The translations under genes were made by a program, and so were the position numbers. The notes beneath the pieces are model-generated. The model had not been told where the DNA came from and made no database searches. It worked only from the letters and a program-made list of their open reading frames with translations. 64,000 bases of DNA, from NCBI RefSeq assembly GCF_004571195.1, contig NZ_CP038271.1, positions 186,001 to 250,000 on the forward strand, read 5' to 3'. Of the stretch, positions 35,799 through 45,120 are shown piece after piece; the stretch's first letter is position 1; every line of letters starts with the position of its first letter. The DNA comes from Legionella geestiana. Lineage in GTDB: Bacteria; Pseudomonadota; Gammaproteobacteria; Legionellales; Legionellaceae.

Positions 35799-38465
35799 TT
35801 AGTGGCTTATCGGACAAGGCTTATCTTGATTAATATTAAAGCGCTTCATGCAGTCTTTTACGACAGATTTGGGTACGCTGCCTTCCTGCGCCAGTGCTTC
35901 AAGTGCGGCAAGCACGATGTATTTGGCATCCACTTCAAAAAAGTGGCGCAGCTGTTTACGGGTATCACTGCGACCGTAGCCGTCCGTGCCAAGTGTCACA
36001 TAACGTGAATGCACAAACGGACGGATGGCATCAGCCAGCATGCGCTGATAATCCGTTGCCGCAATCACTGGACCCGTTCGGCCTTCAAGCTGCCGCTCAA
36101 CATAGCATTTATTCGCTTCCCGCTCGGGATGCATGCGGTTTTCACGCTCAGTAACAAGCCCATCGCGACGAAGCTCTGTGAAGCTTGTCACACTCCAGAT
36201 ATCAGCGCTTACGCCAAACTCTTCCTGCAGCAGACGCGCCGCCTCAATGACTTCGCGTAAAATAGTACCACTTCCAAGAAGCTGCACATGTTTTTTACCC
36301 GGTTTTTTAGGGGACTGCAGCAGATACATACCGCGCAAAATCCCCTCCTCTGCCCCTTCTGGCATTGGCGGCTGCACATAATTTTCATTCATGAGCGTGA
36401 TGTAATAAAACACATTTTCCTGGTCTACATACATGCGCTGCAGGCCATTCTGGATAATCACGGCTACTTCATAGGCATAAGCCGGGTCATAGGCCACGCA
36501 GTTGGGAATGGTGGATGCCAGCAGATGGCTGTGACCATCCTGATGCTGCAGACCTTCACCGGCAAGGGTAGTACGCCCGGCAGTTGCGCCCAGCAAAAAG
36601 CCGCGCGCCTGCATGTCGCCTGCAGCCCAGGCAAGGTCGCCAATCCTCTGGAAGCCAAACATCGAGTAATAAATGTAAAAAGGAATCATTGGCAGGTGGT
36701 TGTTGGCATAGGATGTTCCTGCAGCCATCCATGAACAGAATGCCCCAGCTTCATTAATGCCTTCTTCAAGTATCTGCCCGTCTTTCGCCTCACGGTAATA
36801 CATGACCTGTTCATGATCAACGGGCGTATACAACTGACCCACCGGTGAATAAATTCCAATCTGGCGAAAGAGCCCTTCCATACCAAAGGTGCGGCACTCA
36901 TCCGGTACAATCGGCACCACACGCGGCCCTAAGTTTTTATCTTTGAGCAGCATGGTGAGAATGCGCACGAATGCCATGGTGGTTGAAATTTCTCTGTCAC
37001 CTGTTCCGGCGGTGACTGGTGCAAAAAACTCAAGAGCAGGAACCGTGAGCTTTTCACATGCAACGGTTCGCGCCGGGAGAAAGCCTCCAAGACTCTCACG
37101 CTGACGTTTCAGGTAACGCACTTCCGGGCTATCAGGCTCTGGACGGTAAAACGGCACATCGGCAATGTTGTCGTCACTCACGGGTATACTGAAGCGGTCA
37201 CGAAACGCACGCACCTGTTCGATGGTCATTTTCTTTTGCTGGTGCGTAATGTTCTGCCCTTCACCGGCCGCACCCATTCCGTAACCTTTCACGGTCTTTG
37301 CAAGAATGACGGTTGGCTGACCACGGTGCTCTACTGCACTGGCATAGGCCGCGTAAACCTTCTGTGAATCATGGCCACCGCGATTTAAACGCCAAATGTC
37401 GTCATCACTCATGTGCTCGACCATCTTCTTAAGCTCAGGATACTGGCCAAAGAAATGCTCACGCACATACGCGCCATTATTGGCTTTGTATGCCTGATAA
37501 TCCCCGTCAAGGCATTCTTCCATGCGCTTTTGCATCCAGCCTTCTTTATCGCGGGCAAAGAGCGCGTCCCAGCGGGTACCCCAGATGACCTTGATGACGT
37601 TCCAGCCCGCACCACGAAAGACACCTTCGAGTTCCTGAATAATTTTACCGTTCCCGCGTACCGGCCCATCGAGCCGCTGCAGATTGCAGTTGACCACAAA
37701 AATCAAATTATCGAGTTTTTCGCGCGAAGCGATGGTAAGTGCACCGAGCGACTCCGGCTCATCCATTTCGCCATCACCAAGAAACGCCCATACCTTGCGC
37801 TCACCGGCCTTGAGCAGTCCGCGATGTTCGAGATACTTCAGAAAGCGGGCCTGATAGATAGCCTGTAATGGACCAAGACCCATTGAAACCGTCGGAAACT
37901 GCCAGAAGTCACCCATTAACCAGGGATGTGGATAGGAAGAAAGGCCATTAACTTCGACTTCCTGACGAAAATTCTCAAGCTGCTCTTCGCTCAAACGTCC
38001 TTCAAGAAAGGCTCGCGCATAAATACCCGGCGCACAATGCCCCTGAATATAGAGCATGTCTCCACCGTTGGGAGAGTAACTGTCACCTTTGAAAAAGTGA
38101 TTAAAGCCGGTTTCATAGAGGGTGGCCGCTGAAGCATAGGATGCAATATGACCGCCGAGCTCTGGCGCTTTTTTACCGGCGCGCAGCACCATCGCGAGCG
38201 CGTTCCAGCGAATCAGCGCACTGATGCGCCTTGCAATACCCTCATCTGGAGGAATCGCCTTTTCTTCATGCACCCTGATAGTATTGCGGTAAGGAGTCGT
38301 AGCAGCACCGGGCAAGGGTATGCCCTCGGCACTGGCTTTATCCATCAGTGCTTTTAAAAGATAAGCCGCCCGTTCACTTCCATCTTCTGCAAGGACTGCG
38401 TGCAGGGCTTCCAGCCATTCGCGGGTTTCAATCGGGTCAATATCAGTTTGCGTAATGTTGGGCAT
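35799..38465 (-). CDS. aceE: Pyruvate dehydrogenase E1 (homodimeric type)
   Basis: E1 decarboxylates pyruvate with thiamine diphosphate and acetylates the E2 lipoyl groups. The 888-residue length is that of the gammaproteobacterial homodimeric AceE. The thiamine-binding motif is FLGDGEMDEPES ending at VNCNLQRLDGPVRGN. The segment AKTVKGYGMGAAGEGQNITHQQKK and the C-terminal GTDGYGRSDTRKQLRHFFEVD are conserved. It begins 28 bp after the Cys-rich lipoprotein stop and ends 19 bp before aceF, so it may share a transcript with upstream genes. Confidence 0.98.
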   Translation of the reverse strand: MPNITQTDIDPIETREWLEALHAVLAEDGSERAAYLLKALMDKASAEGIPLPGAATTPYRNTIRVHEEKAIPPDEGIARRISALIRWNALAMVLRAGKKAPELGGHIASYASAATLYETGFNHFFKGDSYSPNGGDMLYIQGHCAPGIYARAFLEGRLSEEQLENFRQEVEVNGLSSYPHPWLMGDFWQFPTVSMGLGPLQAIYQARFLKYLEHRGLLKAGERKVWAFLGDGEMDEPESLGALTIASREKLDNLIFVVNCNLQRLDGPVRGNGKIIQELEGVFRGAGWNVIKVIWGTRWDALFARDKEGWMQKRMEECLDGDYQAYKANNGAYVREHFFGQYPELKKMVEHMSDDDIWRLNRGGHDSQKVYAAYASAVEHRGQPTVILAKTVKGYGMGAAGEGQNITHQQKKMTIEQVRAFRDRFSIPVSDDNIADVPFYRPEPDSPEVRYLKRQRESLGGFLPARTVACEKLTVPALEFFAPVTAGTGDREISTTMAFVRILTMLLKDKNLGPRVVPIVPDECRTFGMEGLFRQIGIYSPVGQLYTPVDHEQVMYYREAKDGQILEEGINEAGAFCSWMAAGTSYANNHLPMIPFYIYYSMFGFQRIGDLAWAAGDMQARGFLLGATAGRTTLAGEGLQHQDGHSHLLASTIPNCVAYDPAYAYEVAVIIQNGLQRMYVDQENVFYYITLMNENYVQPPMPEGAEEGILRGMYLLQSPKKPGKKHVQLLGSGTILREVIEAARLLQEEFGVSADIWSVTSFTELRRDGLVTERENRMHPEREANKCYVERQLEGRTGPVIAATDYQRMLADAIRPFVHSRYVTLGTDGYGRSDTRKQLRHFFEVDAKYIVLAALEALAQEGSVPKSVVKDCMKRFNINQDKPCPISH

Positions 38466-38493
38466 GCGGATTCCTCACGGTTTTCACGAATTA

Positions 38494-38892
38494 TCAGGTG
38501 CATTGAGGTGCTGGTTTCAGGCGTTTTTGTATTACGCCAGAACAAGACTGCATGCACACATTAAGGTCAGCCTGGCAATCACAGGTCGTTTTTCGGCATT
38601 GTAGTGGATCGCGATAAGATTTCAACTCGCGCGTCAGCATCTGGCCCTTAACGTACTGCTCTCTCAGGTAGCGCTCAAAGCCTTTCATGGCGCTTTCAGA
38701 AGCCCCGAGCTGGCAATTGACGCAATTATTACGACAGACTTTTTTACAGGCTGCGAGTTCTGCTACACAGGCCTTCTGGCAGGGGCTCAGGTGTTTTGAA
38801 GGCGCAAGGCCTTTATCCGGGCTCACACACCCTGTAAGAAGAAAAACGGAGAATATCCCCGTTAATAGCCACCTGCAAGCATGTAAAATCAT
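38494..38892 (-). CDS. Cys-rich lipoprotein of unknown function
   Basis: The 132-residue protein has a signal peptide with lipobox LTGC near residue 22. The mature part has twelve further Cys residues, mostly in CxxxC pairs: CQKAC then CKKVC seven residues later, and CMQSC near the end. Paired CX3C helices are typical of proteins that fold by forming disulfides between two helices, so an oxidised, periplasm-facing helical hairpin is likely. I do not recognise the family. It lies between ampE (12 bp) and aceE (28 bp). Confidence 0.82.
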   Translation of the reverse strand: MILHACRWLLTGIFSVFLLTGCVSPDKGLAPSKHLSPCQKACVAELAACKKVCRNNCVNCQLGASESAMKGFERYLREQYVKGQMLTRELKSYRDPLQCRKTTCDCQADLNVCMQSCSGVIQKRLKPAPQCT

Positions 38893-38904
38893 AGCATCCT
38901 GTCC

Positions 38905-39654
38905 TTAGAGCCACGCTACAAGGGTAAAAAGCGCCAGAACGACGAGCAACAACACCAGCGCATGTTCAACCAGCACTTCGGCCTCCGGCATGCCGGCGGG
39001 GTGTTCGGCAGATTTACCAAGTGCACGGGTTGCGGTTTCAGCGAGCAGGTGCGCGTTTTCGGAAGGTCCTTTTAAAAGTCCTGCCAGCAGAAATGATGCG
39101 CCCTGTTGAAAATTCCCAACGAGAAGGCAAAGCAGCGCTTCCATACGCGCCGGTACCCACTCCAGCAATCCGGCCAGAAAACCCATGGTGCGTTTCATGC
39201 CGTCTTCCCGCGCGCCAAGCGCAATCAGCCTATAGGCAAGCACACCACTGGCACCAGCCAGTATATACCAGAAAATTGGTGCAAAAAGCTGACCGTTTAC
39301 CTGAGAAAAATACTCACGCGCCTGCTCACCCTCCTCAGCACCTTCTTTAGCAGGCTCAGGATAGAATGGATTCTCTGGACCAAGGCACAAAAAGAAAATG
39401 GCAAGCTGCAGCACAAACCCGACCAGACCGTATATCCAGCCACAGGAAACATACAGTATGAGTGCTGTGAAAAGCACCGGGAGCAGTACCATTGCGGCCA
39501 TCGTCCACCAGGGCGATGCAAAAAACGGCACGGCGCCAACATAACGCCCGACTTCGGCGGCAAATCGCGAAAACCATGCAAAACGTTTGAAAGACACCTT
39601 GTGTACGAGGAAACGTTCACTCAGCAGACACAGGACGATAACAAGCAATCTCAT
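38905..39654 (-). CDS. ampE: AmpE-like inner-membrane protein
   Basis: The 249-residue protein matches the AmpE (CobD/CbiB-superfamily) layout: N-terminal helix with LLSERFLVHK, then hydrophobic segments and the motif FLCLGPENPF, and a C-terminal TM. AmpE is linked to beta-lactamase induction and cell-wall recycling in enterobacteria through its neighbour AmpD, but AmpD is not seen here. It follows the antiporter gene by 2 bp. The ampE-aceE neighbourhood is also known in enterobacteria. Confidence 0.87.
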   Translation of the reverse strand: MRLLVIVLCLLSERFLVHKVSFKRFAWFSRFAAEVGRYVGAVPFFASPWWTMAAMVLLPVLFTALILYVSCGWIYGLVGFVLQLAIFFLCLGPENPFYPEPAKEGAEEGEQAREYFSQVNGQLFAPIFWYILAGASGVLAYRLIALGAREDGMKRTMGFLAGLLEWVPARMEALLCLLVGNFQQGASFLLAGLLKGPSENAHLLAETATRALGKSAEHPAGMPEAEVLVEHALVLLLVVLALFTLVAWL

Positions 39655-39656
39655 GG

Positions 39657-40829
39657 TTAATCCTTGCGCATTTTATCTGAAAGGGCGATGGGTGTCGGAT
39701 ATTTAATAACCACCGCATACGATGACACGATAAACGTCAGAATCGTGGTTGCCTGAATCAGGTTTGAGGCCGCTTCTGATATCAGCCCCGAACCGAAAGC
39801 CATGCTTCCCACCAGTATGGAAAATTCACTCGCCTGCCCAAGACGCATGCCTACTTCTGCAGAAACCGCTTTTTTCTCTCCGGCATAACGCAGCAGTGCG
39901 TAAAATAATGCGGGTTTTACAACCAGCATCAGTCCCCCCAGAAGGATAGTTGGGATAAGCACCTGCGCGAGGAATCCAAAATTAAACACTGCACCAATGG
40001 CAAAAAAGAACATGACCAGGAAAAAATCCCGCAGCGGCTTCAGACTTTCAGCGATAAAGAGTGAAATGGGACTGGAAGCAAGCGACACCCCTGCTACAAA
40101 TGCGCCGATATCTTCTGAAAGCCCAAGCTGCTGACCGATAAATGACATGGTCAGACACCAGGCAATGGAGAGCAGAAAAACGTATTCCTGGGTTCGGTCA
40201 AAACGCGCGAGCAGCTTAACGAGCACATAGCGCTCAAACAGGAAGGCAAAGAGTGTCAGGAGGGGCAGCGCAATCCCGACCAGCATCAAATCATTCATCG
40301 AAAGACCACCGCCTTCCTTCGCGCCGTTGATGAGAATCAGCACGATAATAGCGATAACGTCCTGCATCAGGAGCACGCTAATCATGACCTCACCGGTGTG
40401 CTGGTGATGCAGAATGGTTGTGGGAAGCAGTTTCAGACCGATGATGGTACTTGAGAACATCATCGTGGCGCCGAGTACCCATGATTCAGTGACGCTAAGC
40501 CCAAACCAGCGCCCGACACCGTAGGCAATCAATGCAAAAAGGGTAGAACTTAAAAGTGCAATCCAGGTGACTTTTTTCAACATGTGCACAAGATTCTGCG
40601 GCTGCAGGTGAAGCCCGAGCAGGAAGAGAAGAAAGACGATGCCAATATCGCCTACCTGTTTGACCACGGTAACATCAGACACCAGTCCAAGGCCCCACGG
40701 ACCCATAATGGCGCCAAGAAGGATGTAGGCAACAAGAAGCGACTGACGGGTGTAGAGCACCAGGGTCGAGAATGCCGCTGCACCGCCGAAGATAAGAAAG
40801 AACGTATAAAATACCGAGCTTGTGTGCAT
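39657..40829 (-). CDS. Cation:proton antiporter, CPA2 family (KefB-like membrane domain)
   Basis: The 390-residue protein has 11-13 hydrophobic helices of the Na+/H+ exchanger fold. Conserved KefB/C-like segments are LLFLLGLHLQP, GATMMFSSTIIGLKLL, LLMQDVIAIIVL and LGQASEFSILVGSMAFGSGLI. It lacks the C-terminal TrkA-N nucleotide-binding domain of KefB/KefC, so glutathione control is not expected. The ion, K+ or Na+, cannot be decided. It heads the run antiporter-ampE-lipoprotein-aceE-aceF-lpdA. Confidence 0.88.
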   Translation of the reverse strand: MHTSSVFYTFFLIFGGAAAFSTLVLYTRQSLLVAYILLGAIMGPWGLGLVSDVTVVKQVGDIGIVFLLFLLGLHLQPQNLVHMLKKVTWIALLSSTLFALIAYGVGRWFGLSVTESWVLGATMMFSSTIIGLKLLPTTILHHQHTGEVMISVLLMQDVIAIIVLILINGAKEGGGLSMNDLMLVGIALPLLTLFAFLFERYVLVKLLARFDRTQEYVFLLSIAWCLTMSFIGQQLGLSEDIGAFVAGVSLASSPISLFIAESLKPLRDFFLVMFFFAIGAVFNFGFLAQVLIPTILLGGLMLVVKPALFYALLRYAGEKKAVSAEVGMRLGQASEFSILVGSMAFGSGLISEAASNLIQATTILTFIVSSYAVVIKYPTPIALSDKMRKD

Positions 40830-40960
40830 GCGCGATATGCCCCCTGAAACAAAACCCGCGAGTTACCGTTAAACTGTTAACTTTAAAGCAAACAGCGCCC
40901 GCATGCCAGCCTTTCCGCCTCCTTGCCCGCAATTTTCTTGATGAAACAGAGGAGTGTGGT

Positions 40961-41020
40961 ATGCTGAAGCTAAGAACCATTCAACGGATTGCCCATGCGC
41001 TTCCTGAAGCAGATGTTTAG
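40961..41020 (+). other. Possible leader ORF (19 codons) overlapping the Cys-rich gene start
   Basis: An ATG at 40961 sits 7 nt after GGAG and opens MLKLRTIQRIAHALPEADV with a TAG at 41018. It overlaps the start of the Cys-rich gene (40995) in another frame. It has a better ribosome site than that gene, so it could be a translated leader or simply chance. Confidence 0.25.
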
Positions 41021-41330
41021 AACCGGCCTGCTCCTTTGTGCATTCGCGCCGCTGGCCACGGCCGGATGCGGTGCTTCCTGCTGCAGCGGGCATGGCGGCA
41101 TTCTCTACTGTGACTCATCTGCCGGTCGCTTTGTCTGCCGAAGCGGCGAATATTCGACCTGTTATTGCACCCGCCACGCCATTATGGATTTACAGTTGAT
41201 TGGTGGCTGTTGTCTGTGGCAGGGAGGCGTCATGGCGACTGATGAAACCGGCCTTGTTATCTGCAATAACGGCGGAACATCTGAAATCTGCAGCCTTCAG
41301 GCACCCGAAAAGGCCGTTGCCTCCTGGTAG
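40995..41330 (+). CDS. Small Cys-rich secreted protein
   Basis: The 111-residue protein starts with a signal peptide (MRFLKQMFRTGLLLCAFAPLATA). The mature part has eleven Cys residues, including CGASCC, YCDSS, CYC and GCC, suggesting a compact disulfide-bonded periplasmic or secreted domain. I do not recognise a family. The ATG at 40995 was chosen; a TTG at 40989 is an alternative. The ribosome site is poor, and a short overlapping frame upstream has a better one. It lies 74 bp before potA. Confidence 0.72.
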   Translation: MRFLKQMFRTGLLLCAFAPLATAGCGASCCSGHGGILYCDSSAGRFVCRSGEYSTCYCTRHAIMDLQLIGGCCLWQGGVMATDETGLVICNNGGTSEICSLQAPEKAVASW

Positions 41331-41404
41331 ATGCCCTCGACAAAGCTGCTTTTCTGAGTGATAATCGCGCTCTTTTGCCATTGGCTCTGAGGGTCTGACC
41401 ACGA

Positions 41405-42499
41405 ATGTCCGCACCGCTGATAGAATTGCAGAATATCGTTAAATCCTATGGCGAGACCCGGGTACTTAAAGGTATTGATTTAACCGTCCATGATGGCGAG
41501 TTCCTTACTTTGCTTGGGCCATCCGGCTGCGGTAAAACCACGCTGCTTCGTCTGATTTCAGGATTTGAAACACCGGATTCCGGTGAAATCCGCATGAACG
41601 GCGAATGCGTTAACCGCCTTCCCCCGCAAAAGCGCGACGTTCATACCGTATTCCAAAGCTATGCCCTCTTTCCACACCTCGATGTTTTTGAAAATGTCGC
41701 TTTTGCCCTGCGCTGCGCGCGGATTTCAGAAACGGATATTCGCGATCGGGTAGCTCAGGCGCTCTCGCTGGTGAGACTTGATGATTTTGCAGGCCGTTCC
41801 ATTCGCCAGCTGAGCGGCGGGCAGCAGCAGCGCGTTGCCATCGCTCGCGCCATTGTCAACCGCCCCAAAGTGCTCCTGCTTGATGAACCCTTGAGCTCGC
41901 TCGACTATCGCCTGCGAAAGGCCATGCAGTCAGAGCTGAAACAGCTGCAGAAAACACTCGACATGACCTTTGTTTTCGTGACACACGACCAGGAAGAAGC
42001 ATTATCCATGTCGGACCGCATCGTGATTTTCAACCACGGCGAAATCGAACAGATTGGCACCCCGCGCGAAGTATACGAGACGCCCAAAAACCTGCACGTG
42101 GCAAGTTTTATTGGCGAAGCCAACATCATCCCGGTCACGGTTGAGCGAATTGATGACAACGAGCTTTTTGTGCACATTGAATCAGTAGAAATCGCGTGTC
42201 GGCACAACGGGAATTTCGCGGTTAACGATGCACTGCACCTTGTGATTAGACCAGAGGACATCCAGGTATGGGACTCTTCTGAAATCAGTGATACCAATGG
42301 CATGCTGCCAGGACGGATTGTCGATATTATCTACAAGGGCTCAACGGTTGATGTAAAAGTTGCTCTGGCTTCCGGGAGAACCATCAGTGCTTCGGAATAT
42401 TTCGACGAGGATGATGACAAGCTTGAGTATGCGATTAACGAAGCTGTCTGGGTGCACTGGCTCCCCGGCTGGGAAGTGTTGCTTGCACATGAAAACTGA
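41405..42499 (+). CDS. potA: Spermidine/putrescine ABC transporter ATPase PotA
   Basis: The 364-residue protein powers polyamine import from the inner face of the membrane. Walker A is GPSGCGKTT at 38-46, the signature is [16 protein letters not shown] and Walker B is LLLDEPLSSLD, followed by the switch His in VTHDQEEAL. The C-terminal TOBE domain (IGEANIIPV onward, with LVIRPEDIQV) is present. The potB start overlaps its end by 11 bp, so potABCD form an operon. Confidence 0.96.
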   Translation: MSAPLIELQNIVKSYGETRVLKGIDLTVHDGEFLTLLGPSGCGKTTLLRLISGFETPDSGEIRMNGECVNRLPPQKRDVHTVFQSYALFPHLDVFENVAFALRCARISETDIRDRVAQALSLVRLDDFAGRSIRQLSGGQQQRVAIARAIVNRPKVLLLDEPLSSLDYRLRKAMQSELKQLQKTLDMTFVFVTHDQEEALSMSDRIVIFNHGEIEQIGTPREVYETPKNLHVASFIGEANIIPVTVERIDDNELFVHIESVEIACRHNGNFAVNDALHLVIRPEDIQVWDSSEISDTNGMLPGRIVDIIYKGSTVDVKVALASGRTISASEYFDEDDDKLEYAINEAVWVHWLPGWEVLLAHEN

Positions 42500-43307
42500 A
42501 TCCCTTTCTCCTAAAATATTGCTGCTGTGGCTCCTGCTTTTTGCCGCTATTCCGCTGCTTATGGTTGTGGTTACGAGCCTGCTCTCCAACGCAACCACAC
42601 AGGTGGCCTCGCTGCCCTTTACCCTCGCGCATTACAAGGCGCTCTTTTCCCCACTGTTTGCAAACGTGATGCTTCGCTCGCTCCTGACGGGACTCCTGAC
42701 CACTTTTATCACGCTCCTGCTGGCCTGGCCTTTCAGTTACATCATGGTGAAATCGCGCCACCAGTCGGTGATGATGCTGCTTATCATCATCCCCTTCTGG
42801 ACCAGCTCGCTCGTTCGTACCTATTCGCTGGTAGCACTTCTTAAAACCCGTGGACTGTTAAACGCGCTATTGTTAAAGCTGCACCTTATCAGTACACCAC
42901 TCCCCCTGCTTTATACCAATTTTTCTGTGATGGTTGGCCTTGTTTATAACCTTTTTCCCTTCATGGTTTTACCGCTTTTCACCAACATGGAGCGCTTTGA
43001 CTTTCGCCTGATGGATGCAGCAATGGATTTAGGTGCAAGCCGTCTGCGTGCCTTCGTGAAAGTTTTTCTGCCAGCAACAGCGCCTGGCATTCTTGCCGGA
43101 TGCCTGCTGGTATTTCTCCCCGCCATGACCCTCTTTTACATTCCCGGCGTCCTCGGCGGAGCGCGCTCGCTTTTACTTGGCAACCTGATTCAAAATCAAT
43201 TCATGCTGCTGGATAACTGGCCGCAGGGAGCGGCAACCAGCACGCTTCTTACCCTGATGCTGCTCGGTATGCTGGCACTTTTTCGACGCCGTGGGGTATC
43301 GCTGTGA
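42489..43307 (+). CDS. potB: Polyamine ABC transporter permease PotB
   Basis: The 272-residue protein has six hydrophobic segments and the EAA-type coupling loop DAAMDLGASRLRAFVKVFLPATAPGI near residues 175-200. Together with PotC it forms the channel. I chose the ATG at 42489, which overlaps potA by 11 bp and starts with a short cytoplasmic tail; in-frame sequence upstream runs inside potA. Its TGA overlaps the potC GTG. Confidence 0.94.
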   Translation: MKTESLSPKILLLWLLLFAAIPLLMVVVTSLLSNATTQVASLPFTLAHYKALFSPLFANVMLRSLLTGLLTTFITLLLAWPFSYIMVKSRHQSVMMLLIIIPFWTSSLVRTYSLVALLKTRGLLNALLLKLHLISTPLPLLYTNFSVMVGLVYNLFPFMVLPLFTNMERFDFRLMDAAMDLGASRLRAFVKVFLPATAPGILAGCLLVFLPAMTLFYIPGVLGGARSLLLGNLIQNQFMLLDNWPQGAATSTLLTLMLLGMLALFRRRGVSL

Positions 43308-44071
43308 AGCGCCTTGCCAGAAAAGGCTTTGCCGCACTCGTGTATGCGTGTCTGTACCTGCCCATCTTCGTGCTTGTGATTTATTCGTTTAATAACGCGC
43401 GCTACTCCATGCAGTGGTCGGGCGTGACGACCCGCTGGTATCGGGCGCTTTTTAACGACAGCAGCCTTTGGGATGCCTTTTTGCATTCCACCCTTCTCGG
43501 AGTCTGCAGCGCCTTTGTGACAACGCTCCTTGGCACGCTCGTTTGTATACACTTCTTTCTGCACCGGGAGGTGCGCCGGCGCGTCCTGTTTTCACTGCTT
43601 CTGCTGCTCGTTATCATTCCCGACCTGGTTCTTGGGATTGCGCTGCTTATTTTTTTCAATGTTTCAGGCTTTCCCTTTGGCTTCTGGACACTTTTAACCG
43701 CGCACATTACGTTCTGTCTGCCTTTTGTGGTGTTGACCGTCAACAGCCGTATCCAGACACTAGACCCCAATCTTTACTGGAGCGCACTCGATTTGGGCGC
43801 GAGCCGAAAAAGCGCTTATGTGCGCGTGCTGCTGCCGCTTCTGTGGCCTGCTGTTTTCAGCGCCTTTTTGTTGTGTTTCACGCTGTCGTTTGATGATGTC
43901 ATCATCAGTTACTTTGTGGCAGGCCCCGACTATAACATTCTGCCCCTCACCATCTATTCAATGGTTCGCACCGGCGTGTCGCCTGAATTAAATGCCCTTT
44001 GTACCATTACGTTTCTTTTATCGATGCTGCTTGTGATACTGGCGCATCGTCTTTCAAGGAACACCCCATGA
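43304..44071 (+). CDS. potC: Polyamine ABC transporter permease PotC
   Basis: The 255-residue permease has six hydrophobic segments and the coupling loop SALDLGASRKSAYVRVLLP near residues 160-178. The segment SFDDVIISYFVAGP is characteristic of PotC/PotI. The start is a GTG overlapping the potB stop (GTGA), and the stop overlaps the potD ATG (ATGA). Confidence 0.95.
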   Translation: MKRLARKGFAALVYACLYLPIFVLVIYSFNNARYSMQWSGVTTRWYRALFNDSSLWDAFLHSTLLGVCSAFVTTLLGTLVCIHFFLHREVRRRVLFSLLLLLVIIPDLVLGIALLIFFNVSGFPFGFWTLLTAHITFCLPFVVLTVNSRIQTLDPNLYWSALDLGASRKSAYVRVLLPLLWPAVFSAFLLCFTLSFDDVIISYFVAGPDYNILPLTIYSMVRTGVSPELNALCTITFLLSMLLVILAHRLSRNTP

Positions 44072-45096
44072 AGCACCTGCTCACCCTGGTTTTAATGTGT
44101 TTATTGCCGCCACAGATTTTGGCTGCCGGGGTCGTTAATGTATACGCCTGGGGAGGAGAAATACCGGATGCGGTTGTACGCGATTTTGAGCGCACAACCG
44201 GTATAACCGTGCATTTAAGCACCTTTGACAGCAATGAAACGCTGTATTCGAGGCTTAAGGCAAGCCCCAGCGGCATGTATGACGTCATAGCACCTTCTGC
44301 CTATTTTGTTGAACGCATGAGGAGGCAGGGAATGCTTGCTCCTCTTGATAAACGCCTCTTACCGCACCTTAAAAACCTCGATAAACACTTTTTAAACCCG
44401 GAATACGACCCGAAAAACCGCTACAGTCTGCCGTTTATCTGGGGAACTACCGGAATTTTCTATAATCGCCGCACGATTTCACCCCCGCCTGAAGACTGGG
44501 AGTCCCTCTGGGACAAGCGCTTTAAAAATCGTCTGATGCTTCTTGATGATTCACGCGAAGTCTTTTCCATGGCGCTGCTGGCTTTGGGCTTTAACCCAAA
44601 TGACGTTAATCCTCAACACCTGCAGAAAGCCTACGAAAAACTGCTGACGCTCGTGCCAAACATCCGGCTTTTTGCGAGTGAGAATATTCAGGCCATTATG
44701 ATTGATGAGGATGCGAACGCGGGAGCAGCGTGGAACGGAGACGCATGGAAGGCACAGAAAGAAAACAGCGACATTGCCTTCATCTACCCCAAAAGTGGTT
44801 TTGTTATCTGGGTCGATTGCCTTGCAATCCCGGCTAATGCCCACAATCGCCTTGAGGCACATCGCTTCATTGATTTTCTGCTGCGTGCAAAAACCAGTGC
44901 CAATGTCGCACGCATCAGCAGCCAGGCCATTACCAATATTGCAGGACAAAAGCGACTTCCACCTGAGATTCGCAATAATCAAGTGGTCTACCCGCCTGAA
45001 GACGTGCTGGCACGCGGCACTTTCCAGCGCGATCTGGATGATAAGACGCTTGCGATATATAACAGTCTGTGGCAACGTTTAAAACTCGCTTTTTAA
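44068..45096 (+). CDS. potD: Spermidine/putrescine-binding periplasmic protein PotD
   Basis: The 342-residue protein is the substrate-binding subunit. A signal peptide (residues 1-19) is followed by VNVYAWGGEIPDAVVRDFE, the family start. WGTTGIFYNRR, SREVFSMALLALG and AWNGDAWKAQ are further PotD/PotF-like segments. I chose the ATG at 44068, which overlaps the potC stop by 4 bp; upstream in-frame sequence lacks a signal peptide. Spermidine or putrescine preference cannot be read safely. Confidence 0.95.
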   Translation: MKHLLTLVLMCLLPPQILAAGVVNVYAWGGEIPDAVVRDFERTTGITVHLSTFDSNETLYSRLKASPSGMYDVIAPSAYFVERMRRQGMLAPLDKRLLPHLKNLDKHFLNPEYDPKNRYSLPFIWGTTGIFYNRRTISPPPEDWESLWDKRFKNRLMLLDDSREVFSMALLALGFNPNDVNPQHLQKAYEKLLTLVPNIRLFASENIQAIMIDEDANAGAAWNGDAWKAQKENSDIAFIYPKSGFVIWVDCLAIPANAHNRLEAHRFIDFLLRAKTSANVARISSQAITNIAGQKRLPPEIRNNQVVYPPEDVLARGTFQRDLDDKTLAIYNSLWQRLKLAF

Positions 45097-45120
45097 TTTC
45101 TAACAAGCAAGGAGTGCTTC

